Origin: Solea solea
Taxonomy: Eukaryota > Chordata > Actinopteri > Pleuronectiformes > Soleidae
DNA: 64,000 nt
NCBI RefSeq assembly: GCF_958295425.1
Contig: NC_081151.1
Span: forward strand, 18,924,452-18,988,451
Direction of reading: 5' to 3'
The notes beneath the pieces were generated by a model. It ran no database searches. It worked only from the letters and a program-made list of their open reading frames with translations, and was not told the origin of the DNA. The first letter of the stretch is position 1. Every line of letters begins with the position of its first letter. Of the stretch, positions 11,330 to 22,200 are shown piece after piece. A program made the translations under genes and the position numbers.

Positions 11330-12141
11330 GGAAATGTCTCTCTGGTTTAGCTATAAGCTGTGCTGAAAGCGGACCCGACGCGCACTGTGCGCATGGCACA
11401 ATTTGCAAGATTTTGGAACCGCGTGCAAGGAGCGCGCTGGGTGAACTGAACTTCCGCCCCACCAGTAGGTGGAGCATAAGTCCCACTCACCAAGCAGAAA
11501 AACCCTTTCGACCCCAGAAGAAGTAGTCGCCAAGGATATACAGTAGTCATCCAAGCCTCAACCTGGCGACCCTTGAACCAACCGACACCCCGACAAACCT
11601 CTCAGCTGATGAGCCGCTCAAACCAGACGTGTCCAAGGGAGCTGCGGCATCGTTCTCTTCTTCTTTGGTACAAATGCGTCCTGTTCCCTGCATCCAGACT
11701 CCACCCGATGGTGAAGTCAGATACTACAGGACCCTGCGCCGCACAATGCTTTGCGCGCTTGCGTCGCGTATAAAACGACGTCACGGCAGTTTTGTGCAGC
11801 CGTGCTATGACGACCCCAAACCGAGTAGAATCGAGCCAAGTAGTGCTCGAAAAATTTTTGTGTTTATTGTGTCCACCGTGTCCGCTCTGTGCTGTGTTGT
11901 GTTGTTCGTGTCTCGGGCAGAGCTGAACTGGACGTTTCTCCCAGGCCTCCCGCAGTGGAGGGGGAGGACATTTGTCTCACGCGCTGCATCTTTAATGAAC
12001 TATGATTACCAAGCTAATTGTACGTCACGTGACGTAATGGTGCAAACAAGACCACTTCACCACGTCAACATATTGTGCCCAATCAATAATTATGAAAAAA
12101 AAAAAAAGCTTGTGGTAAAGAGGCTGTACTGTTGGATGTGA
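11330..12141 (+). other. GC-rich island with a 170-codon ORF; nature unknown
   Basis: The island is rich in CpG compared with its AT-rich surroundings. It contains TATAAAA (about 11769) next to acgacgtcacgg, a CRE-like site, and a perfect 16-bp palindrome tacgtcacgtgacgta at 12021-12036. An ORF from 11629 to 12141 (170 codons) has a hydrophobic stretch FVFIVSTVSALCCVVLFV, but I recognise no family. The C-terminal part runs through a poly(A)-encoded lysine stretch, which argues against a real protein. It could be an unannotated promoter, or the remains of an LTR or DNA transposon. Confidence 0.3.
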
Positions 12142-13085
12142 CCCAGTTCAAGATGACAAATGTGTGCATACTGTAACCTTTCTGACCATTTTTAACCACC
12201 AATTTCTGTAACAACTAACATTGTTTTGAATTGAAGTTAGGTATTGATTTACATAGAAGAAGATGAGAAGGTCCCTAGAAGGTTCATGCAGGTTGCAGGT
12301 GTCAGGGATCTCTCACAGGTAAATATTGGACCTGGTTTGATTCTTTAGATTTCACTTCCATTTCAGTTAATGTTATTGATTATTCCTTCACGTAAATGTT
12401 AGAAATTTAATATATTTCTCTTATGTTTTCCAATTTTTTTTTTAATTCTCTCTACGTATACGTTGTGGAAAAGAGTGTAGCTCCTCATAGAAGTGTGTTG
12501 TGAAAGGGAAACGATGCTCTCCAACATTTGAAATTTGGATTGTCGTACCCATTCTCATCTCTCGTTGCATGTCTTAAAAAAGTGTCGGCAAATGTATTTG
12601 GCAATCCAAAGAAATTCGTCTTCATTTCGATATATAATTAGCACATTACACAATAACCGTGGTTAATGATGTGAAACAAACCTGTACTTTGACAAGCTGA
12701 AGCAGAGGAGCAGTGAAGAGGAATGTCAGTGAATTATAATGTGAGTGAGGGACGATTGTCTACTTTTCCCTCCCCCTGGTTCAGATACCATGCACTTGAT
12801 GTTGATGCCGATGGACACTCGGAGCAATTTAAACATTCATGCATTTTGCAGCCAGGGTGCAGAGGATTTCGCTGTAATAAAAGCAATGTGACAGCAATGC
12901 TTCGGCGGGGTGGCAGTGAGTGAGGGTGGAGGGGAGGGAAAAGTGGGGGGGGTCCTTTCAAGGCCTGGTCTGTCTGATGGTATCGCTACGCAGCCAAATG
13001 GACACTGATGCACAGATTCTTCAAAGATTCTGCAGCCTGTGTGACTCTGTCACCAATACACACACCTGGTGATAATACGTCCTGC

Positions 13086-13128
<43 letters not shown>

Positions 13129-14480
13129 AGCTTGCACAGTCACAGTCCTTTGAAAGCTGACCTTCACAATTCTTAAGGACCCACTCACACCCTCTCTGCC
13201 TGAGAGGCCTTTGGTCAGTGTTAATTACCCCCCCCAGTACCTCCAGCTGCCTACTCATCAGGCCAGCTCTTCCATATGGTCCTCCAGGAGGCAGTAGGCA
13301 GGGGGCGGGAACAGTGCTGGATACCTGTGGGACGCTGATTACATAAGCTGCTGCTAATGAGAGAGAGAGGGGAGAGGAAAGAGGAGTCGTTTAAAAAAAA
13401 AAAGGGCTGCGAGTTCAAACGATCACAACGGCGGCTGGCGGTGACTTGCACACGTGCGGGGGGTCACATGCGCGTGCACACCTGCAATACAGCATCACTT
13501 TAGCAGACCCTTTGGAGGCACACACAGCGGGAGAGGAGTTCCTTGATGAGCCAAGACTAGAGGTTGATGAGAGGAGGCACTGCAGCCTGATTCAGCTGGC
13601 TCCGGGTCATCGGAGAGGGTGTTCATTAGCCACATTGTGTGATATTATAATAGTGACTCATTTGGCGCACACCTCTCAACAACCTCTCACACACACGGGC
13701 TGAAAGGCAATTTTGGAGGGGAGAAAGAAATACATGCAATTTGTGCTTATTTCTGTCCAATAAGCCAATTTTCGTGCTGCAGAACACATTTATTTCATCA
13801 GATTTAATTCATGTTAGAGCTTGATAATGAAATCCTCGCAGAAGTGAGGATCAAAACAGAGATTAATGTGCTGTTCGGCTCTCGGGGCCCTGCTGTCATG
13901 TCATCTGTTATTCTCAGACGAGAGCATCGCGGTAATGTGGTTAGACCTCACAACAATACTTAATCACAACAAACCACATTAGGTCAAAGGTAATTGTGTT
14001 TGCTCGGTATATGCGTGGGCCAATCTGTTTCGCTGCTGCCAATGAAGTGGGATGGAGAAGAGGGTGGAGGTGGTGGGGCTTTCCACTTTGGGGGCGGGGA
14101 GGGGGGGCAGGAGGGGCACAACCAAAATAGTCTTGTTTACCTCCAGTGTCTGGCTCCACCTTATCGAGTTAAAAAGCTGCTGCTGCAACTCAGACTGGCC
14201 TCTGATCGATTTGAGCTCTGATGGCGAGAGGCAGCATGACTGACAGCCTGACAAGGATCTCAGGCCAGAGCTGGATAAATGCACGTCGAGTTATTTTCCC
14301 GGAGACACCGACGGTTCAGTTTCTCGTCCGGAAGAGTTAAAAAAAGAAGATTTTATCACTCTGCCATCTGCAGTGGAGTAAACTAGACATTTTCCACACC
14401 TGGCGGTGAGGACATTAAAGGGCAGTAAATGTCACATTTGAATATTTTTTTTTTTGAAAGGCGTCGACAATTCATATGAA
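12142..14480. other. Intergenic sequence between prima1 and unc79
   Basis: No gene is supported. It includes a 40-bp TG run (13088-13127). The G-rich stretch at 14054-14115 is not coding by any splice or homology evidence. The two flanking genes converge on this region. Confidence 0.5.
13088..13127. repeat. (TG)n microsatellite, about 40 bp
   Basis: An uninterrupted TG run of about 20 units in the prima1-unc79 intergenic region. Confidence 0.9.
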
Positions 14481-14508
14481 ATGACTCAACATTTAGAAAA
14501 CTCATACT

Positions 14509-14514
14509 TTTATT
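14509..14514 (-). terminator. unc79: Candidate unc79 poly(A) signal
   Basis: AATAAA on the minus strand, about 365 nt after the unc79 stop codon. It defines a probable 3'UTR of about 14490-14878. No stronger signal lies closer to the stop. Confidence 0.5.
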
Positions 14515-14878
14515 ATCCTGTTTGCAGCCGAGTCGTTTAAAAAGTTACAGCGCTCAAACACAGTCATTTGCTTTCACGCCCTCACTATTACGGACGTGGG
14601 TCTATAGAAATTCTCAGTTTTAGGCACCTGATACATTTATCAAACACAAGCCTACCACACCTTTCATCCTCAGCTCCAGCGCTAGTTCTTTACAATAGCA
14701 TAGATTTGCTGTACATATAGAGATATTATACCAAAAAGGTGCAGAATGATTCAGTCCATTTGAATCCCACACAGCATCAGTTTATGTAAGAGTCCCTTTT
14801 TTTTTTTTTCCTTCCTTCTTCTCCTTCCTGGGCGGAACTTTCAGCCAGAGCAGATACGCGGTTGAAAGAGCCGCGCGA

Positions 14879-17800
14879 TCACATGGGATAGAACTGCGAG
14901 GCGGCCTCCGACGACTGGATCTCCACCTGAGCCATCTTGAACTGGGTGCACTGCAGCCATTTGCGGAGAGCGAACGGAGGAGCTCCGGATGCTTGACCCT
15001 GGAGACACTGGTGGTTTACCCTGTTCTGGATGGCCTGGAGACGCAACTGCAGCCCCGCTGACAAATGCTAATGAATGGATGGAGGCGACAATGGTGACAA
15101 TGTCTTAGTTGGAGATCAAAGGTCAAATAGTTGGCAAACAAAAAAAGGGCAGAAAACACATGGGTCTTACCTTAAGGTTTGACTGAATCATGGGCAGCCA
15201 CATAGGAATTAACTAAAAACACACGGAGAAGTTGTGTTAGATTAATTGTCACGTTGATCAAATGCAAGAAGGATCCAAAACAAATGCTCCGTTTATAGCA
15301 GACCTTGACAAATATGGTTGAGTTGCACTCCTGCAGGGCCTCCATCAGACTGATGACGTGAAGACACACCATCTCCACCATCTGACACAAGACGATCACA
15401 ATTATAGACATTTATTTGCTCAAATAGAGTATTTTAGAACCGAGACGGAGCACTCGCCACTTTATTGTGCGCCATGAGCTGCAGGATGCTCGGTGTAACC
15501 CGACTCCAGAACTCTAGACCGGTGAGGATGGCGCTGGAGGAAAACTCTGTCTGGTTCTGGTTCTGCAGCGACGGCGCAGCAGCGGCCTGCTCGCAGTAAA
15601 TGGTCCACAGCTGGGCGAACATGAAGGCGTGGAACAAAGAGCACATGTGCAACACGGACGTCTGCAGGGAGGAGACCAAGGTCAGAGGTCAGTGCGGTGC
15701 GTTATGGATCACGTTTGTGCATTATTAGACGAGAATGTTTAAATTGCAGCACCTTTGACTGTTCCGGAAAACCAATGAGTATAACGATGAGATGATCTGC
15801 AATGTGGGAGCCAGCGTCTAGAGGGATGGGCATGCAGGAGGTGGAGCCCTGGTGCAGGGCACAGTGTGTCAGGGAGCCCAACAGTAGCCAGGACAGCTGA
15901 CGGATGTGGGACACGCACTCGATGAATTCTTTTGGCCTGCGGAAAGAAAAATTCACAATTCTTTAAATTCTCAGATCTCTTACTGATCTTACTTATCAAT
16001 AGCAATATTTGGGAATCCAATAAGAAATCACAATTTAAGAGAGATCAACGGACGCGTGACTGCACACATCTGTGCGCTCGTTCTCACCCTTGTTGCATGG
16101 TGGACGGTGGGTGATAAAGCCAGGGGAGATAACGCACCACAGCTTTGTTATCGCGGTGGTTCCCTTTACTGATCTCCATGGCGGCGACTTGTGCCAAACC
16201 CACTTTCAGGTTCCCCCCGAAAGTGTCTTCATGCAGCGGCTGACAGCAAGCCTTCATATGGCTCTGGATAAGAGAGAACGTTGAAGAGTAGCGAGACAAA
16301 AACAGATGTCGTGCATGTTGTAGCATCCGCGTGAAGACTTACTTTAAGTTTGGTTAGCGTGTGCATGTCTGCAATGAAGTCCAGGAGCTCGCTTATGTAT
16401 TGCCTCATGCATTCCATTGCTGCAGTTGTGCACTATGGAGAACAAAGGCAGTTTATCCTTTAGGAGGAATCACACTGGGTTCCGTCTTTATTTCCCTGCT
16501 GTTTTATAAGGCCGATTTTAATATAATCCGAGCACAGAGCGACTAAAGTCTCACCCCCTGCAGCGTCGAGATCATGTGCTTTTGGATGATGGTTGATTCC
16601 GCGAGCCGTGTACCAATATCTGCACAAACAAACTGACACGGCCCACAACACAGGTTTAGGTTTAATGCAGAGAGAGAGGTTTTATTTGTGCTACACTGTG
16701 ACATATAAAAGTGTTTTTACCTGGACCAGCAGTAGCAAGTTTGTGTCAGGCAGAGGAGACTTGAACTTGAGAGCTTGCAGAAGCTCTAACACCACAATGC
16801 GGGACATGTAGAACTTATCTCTCTCCTGGATGCGAGGAGATAAGAGAGTGGTGTAAATGTACTGATGCAGCAAGACTGCCTTTTTCTATTATCACTCTCC
16901 CTTACTCATGCTGCGAGGAGAGCACAAACTCAGTAGCCTGAATAGAGGGGGAAGGACAGGCAGCCAGGAGGGAGGGAGGAGGGAGGGAGGGAGGGAGGGG
17001 AAGCATGGAGACAGAGAATAGACAGAGAATAGTGAAGCTGAGGAGTAGATTTAGGCCAGTCCAGATCTCTTCTCCCAGAGTCCCAGGCAGCTCAGATGAG
17101 GCTGTCAGGCTGCCTTCTCCCTCCCTGAGGACAGGCTGCTCTCTTTGTTCATCCCTTCCACACAAAGCCCAGCTGCCTGTTTACAAACCACACTGTCATC
17201 TTCTGGCTTCCACTTTGCCCGTCTCTTTCTCTATGCAGTCATGTTTTCTTATGTTCTGCAGAGGCACATGCTCCTCTGCAGAGCCGCTCCTGACATTTGG
17301 CACAGTGTGGCTTGTTATTGTGCCTACCTGTAACGCGGCACTCTCATAATTAAAAGTTAATGGAGCGTGTCCGTTTGGTAAAGAGCAAATCATAGGCCGC
17401 TCTTAAGTCTCATTTGTGCAGCGCCGCTGTGACAAATGGTGTATGGTGTGTGACAAACTTCTGTGTGGAAAAGCCTGACTCGTGTGTCCTTAAAAGAAAC
17501 GGAGAATAACCAGAAGTGGCTGCAAAAGAATCCTCCCTGTGCGTCACAGAAACCTCACCTCGCCATAGAACCAGTGCACATGACGGGTTCTAAAAGCAAT
17601 TGCTCATCGTGACTCTGGGTTTAGAAAAGCAGATATTATACGGTAAGAAATTAAAGAGGGTGTAGAAAATCAATACTGCAGGAGACATAAAGCATGCGGT
17701 GTTGACAGTGGTGGGAGCACGGAAGATCCATCTGGCCAAACAGTGCAGACAGCGCTGGCTCCATCTCTGTCTGAGGCAGCCACTCTGAAACACACCATAC

Positions 17801-18421
17801 ATCCTCGCCCCTTGCACGCCAACTAATCATGTTAATCAATACTGGCTGATTGCCTACTTAATCATCTGTGACACACGGGCACATTTGTGGCTGACGAGAG
17901 AGTCAGCGAAGTCGGTGTAGCGCCCAAAGAGTGATGACCGGGGAGGCCGGCAAACAACAGCTCGACATTTTTAAACACCACCGTTTAAAAGGTCTGACTC
18001 TTCTAAGACTGCATTAATAGCAGATGTCTGTCAACACACGTTTTCCTTCTCGCCGACATATTAAACTCAACACTCTACGTATGAGCCAGGAGGCTGCCAA
18101 CAATACAGGACATGGGGACAACATGTCCACAAGGGTCAAGAGGGGGGCCGGTCTAGAGAAACCCCCCCAACTGTTTCATAGTCGGTTTGGCAAAATGAGC
18201 TTAAAATTATATTTAATAGTTTCTCGTGATATCACAGTTAAGATATTCATGATGATACTTCACAGAATTACAAATTAAGAGCGCTTGTTGTGATATGGAT
18301 TGATGTGCACTTCACAATAAAAGCACCTTTCTGATGCAAAATAAACCTGTTTACAGTCAAAAACGGAGAAATACATCTAAATAATAACGCTGACAACTAT
18401 AATTAAAACACCAACCAAGCT

Positions 18422-18480
<59 letters not shown>

Positions 18481-19248
18481 GTAATTGAATGTTGAATGTA
18501 ATAAATTGAATAATGCTAATGGTATAAAGTAACAACCAAATGTCTAATTGTTACTATTCTAAAAAAAAATATTGCTAACAAATGTATTTAGCATTATAAT
18601 TAAGTCTGTGACTAAATATTATTTACATAATCGATACATCTGTCAATTATTTTCTTGATTAATCGATCAATCGGTCCGTAAAATATCAGAAAACCTTCAA
18701 AAATGCTGATCGGTGTTCGTCAAACCTGGAAAATGATGGTGTTGACGAAATGATTCACTCTTAATGATTTCTTTGTTGTCCAGAGCAAAGAAATGAAGAA
18801 AATATTCACATTTAAGAAGCTGAAACAATCAGAAATCTTGTTTTAATCCTAAAAAAACCAAACCAATGGATCAATTATCATAATAGTTGCTGATCAATTT
18901 AGTGATCAATTACTAATCGATTAATTGATTCATTGTTTCAGCTCTAATTATATTCTGTCGTTATTCTATCACCTAGTAATTTCATTATAATATGAGATTA
19001 AGTTGTGGGCCAATTTAAACACTGTTGGAAAATAAATTGTACAAACAAACAATGACTTCTATTATAATATCATCTACAAGTTTGTGCCTATTGTCACTTT
19101 GAACAAAAAAAGACGGCGGTTTAAAGAGAGAGAGTACCTTGTTGAAGGCTTTGTAACACAGGCCACATAGTTCTACGAGGTAGGAGAGGCTGAACGTGCC
19201 ATACTGAATGACAAAACTCAGCAACTTGGAGAAGGGCTCCAGCAAACT
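14879..19248 (-). CDS. unc79: unc79 coding exons 42-51 (C-terminus)
   Basis: Exons: 19138-19248 (SLLEPFSKLLSFVIQYGTFS onward), 16721-16825 (ERDKFYMSRIVVLELLQALK onward), 16555-16632 (FVCADIGTRLAESTIIQKHM onward), 16343-16432 (CTTAAMECMRQYISELLDFI onward), 16088-16263 (SHMKACCQPLHEDTFGGNLK onward), 15753-15936 (PKEFIECVSHIRQLSWLLLG onward), 15458-15661 (TSVLHMCSLFHAFMFAQLWT onward to AHNKV), 15304-15381 (MVEMVCLHVISLMEALQECN onward), 15171-15212 (42 nt, LIPMWLPMIQSNLK) and 14879-15067 (HLSAGLQLRLQAIQNRVNHQ onward to the stop). The intron after exon 48 needs a GC donor to keep the conserved valine. Intron 42 (2.3 kb) is full of repeats. Confidence 0.93.
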
Positions 19249-22200
19249 CTGCGGAATGGAAGAACGGCGAAGGTTAGATATTAAAGAGTCATGGATTTGA
19301 ACAAATGAGTGCGTAAAAAAAAACAACCTCCCCTTGGCTTACCCGGGTTGCATTTGTGGTCGGGATTTTCAGTAGACAAATGATAATCCTCAAACTGGAA
19401 TCCATGGGGCACTAATGAAATATACACATTGTCTGCAGTGAAAAATCGACGCAAATTTGACCTCAATGGTTAAAAAAATTCAATCACAATTTTAAGAGTC
19501 TGTCCTATCGGACCTGACAAGGGCACAGCTTGGTGCTTTTTTTTTTTCCTCCATCCATAATCACATTAAACCATATCGGAGCATGACTGAGCGAAGGGAA
19601 GAGTCAATATCTACCTTCAGAGGCAGCACAGAGGGTAGTTTTGTGAGGAAGGTCTGGAACTGGTTGCAAATGGTTGTCCACAGGTTGCTCGGGGAGTCCA
19701 TGGGGAGAGCCTCCATGAAGGTGGCAATGTTGTCAAGGCAGTGAAGCATTGTGCCCCCTGCTGGCAGACTCTTCTTGTTGTTCAAACCCTGGAGGGCACA
19801 GAGGCATCAACTGTAACAGGCTTATATAATGACAATTCTATGAGCGGAGATATTTCCATTTAAGCGATCATTCAGCCCTGATCAACCACAGTGCTCTTGA
19901 GGAGAGACGGGTCGGGGGGGGGGGGGGGGGGGATTTAGGACACAGATGATTTGCTTGGATGGGCTCATGCGTGCCTTTCTGTCAGTTATTTAGCTTTACA
20001 ATAACCATAAACTTGTACAGTGTTGTGGGGCAAGGCAGGTTTTCTTGCATGCTCTGGTGGTTTGTTGTTTTAGATGGGCTTATGCTCCCCCCCCCCCCCC
20101 CCCATGTAGCAGGAGCCGCAAAAGCTTTGGCAAGAGCTCCTCCTGCTGGTTAAAGGACACAACGCAGATATAGATAAAGGAAAAGCCTACCTCGAGCAGC
20201 ATGTTGAGGGCAGCAACCGAGCTCAGCTCATTGAAATCGATCAGGGAAGATGCGAGTGTTCTCAGGAAACTTCCATCTGGCCAGAAAAGAAAGAAAAAGG
20301 CAGTATGTCCGGTGGGAACCTTTGGAATTTGTCTAATGATTACGTAAGTAAAGTGCAGAGTCCAGGTATACTGAGAAGAGTTTCAGTGGTATGAGCAGAC
20401 CTTTGATGTTGCTCTGGAAGAGTTGGGGCAAGATGCCATTGGGGGCCAGCTGGTGGAACATGCAGCGCAGGAACTGCTTGGCTACACCTGCTACATTCCC
20501 TGGGATCAACATGCTGCAACACATCACAGGGCAAACGTCTGACTTGGACAGGCAGGCACTCTTCACATGAATTATTCATCCATCGCATCTACGCACAAGC
20601 ACAGCGAATGTCTGCGAGCACCGGTGTGATGGTATAAAGTCTCATACCTCTCAGCTTGTCCAGAGAAATTGGCACTGGACACCAACCTGTTAAAAAAAAA
20701 AAGTTATATCATCATTAATCATTAATAAGCTTCTGCGGGTGAGTTAGGAAACTTCATTTAACGGCGAATTGCTGTGTAGATGGGAGTTGCAGGTTGGTCA
20801 CTGTTGGAGCGGGGGGGCCGTACCTGCCCACAGACTGCATGATGTCGAGGAGCATCGGAGCGGCCAAGTCAGGGCTGAGGTGGACGAACATGGACAGAAC
20901 GACCACGGCGAGGCCAAGAGTCTCCTCGTCATACTCCTCCAGCACGGCCGCACAGTCTCGACACCTGGAGACGGAGACATAAAGATAAGTACTTTCATTG
21001 CAAGTATATTATGTAGAAACTAGACATTTATTTTGTATTTTGCATAGATGAATAGTTATTTTGGGGGGGGTTCTGGGATGTGTTTCATCTTCTTGTAGAC
21101 AAATTCCATGTGATCTTTCCAGGACATTGCATAGATGTACATTGGGGCTGTTATATGTCATGTTATGTAATGTTCTACACCTCAAAAACGGCCTGTTAAA
21201 GTAACATCATGGCTACTGATGGAGTCGTTCACCTGTCCGACATCGTAGTGGGCTGCTCGTCGATGAACTCTTCAGGTGCAGGAACAAACATGCTCACTGT
21301 GCTGGGCGCAGAGAGCAGACTGGTTTTTGTTGGACCTGCAGAAGAAGAAGAAGGTGAATGTGAATTTCTTGCAATTCTTTGCTTGCTAGCTTGTTGATTT
21401 TGTTGTTATTTTCCTGCAGTTTTTCATGGAAATAAAAGTACTAGTCTGAAGCACTGGACCTGTTTCCCAGGTGCAGATGTTGTGCGGTGCGCTGGACTGA
21501 TGCTCCAGCTGTCTCTTCATGAGCTGGCTCATGGTCAGCGCTCCCAGAGAGCCTCGCTTCACCTGGCGGTACTGAGCTGCAGGTCAGACACAGAAAACAA
21601 CACCTGGGTTAAAATACCTATAACTATACTCATCCCAACAACAAGTCTGCGTATGGTCACATGGAAATAGGGAAGACACTCAGACAAAAGGAGATGGCCG
21701 GGTGTTTACTGTCTTCTGAGGAACTAAATCATTGTAAAATAAATGAATAATTCATAAAAATAATTAATTAATGATTAGGTGATTGTTCTTATAAGTTTTA
21801 TTGGTTGTGTTAATGTCAGTGATGATATCATTATTTAAAATCTCCAGCTCTGATATACTGTAGATGAGACTGCACACAAGTGATATATGAAAAGTTAACC
21901 TTCCGTACGGCAACCACAGTTCGACTGAGGTTCGTGAAGAGATTATGTAACAAAGCATTTGCATCCTACTTGACACTGAAGAGCGGTGGCTTGTTTCAGG
22001 AATAGCAGCTTCGAGCGTTGGGGCTGAGGCAGACTCTCGTGGCTTTTCCAATGTTGACAGAACTTTGTGATCTGCAAGGCAACACGGGCGAATGATGGGA
22101 AGGGCATCGGCATCAGAATATATGCCACTGTATGCCAGCTTATATCCAATAATAATCAGCACTAGTGTCTCAGAAATGTCTGCCAGCAAGGATTTATTTA

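Larger units (their letters stand above)
16826..19137. other. unc79 intron 42, repeat-rich
   Basis: The 2.3-kb intron contains a purine-rich ggga repeat (about 16970-17001), a long TA run (18428-18472) and a degenerate hAT-like repeat (18630-18956). ORFs in 16.9-18.3 kb on both strands have no homology I recognise. Confidence 0.6.

Noticed and set aside
11629..12141. 170-codon ORF as a protein-coding gene
   Set aside because: No family recognised, codons run into a poly(A)-encoded lysine stretch, and the GC-rich island explains the lack of stops. Kept only as an uncertain feature.
16902..17349. ORFs on both strands in unc79 intron 42 (87 and 114 codons)
   Set aside because: They overlap the GGGA repeat and each other. 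No conserved sequence, splice site fit or place in the Unc79 protein.
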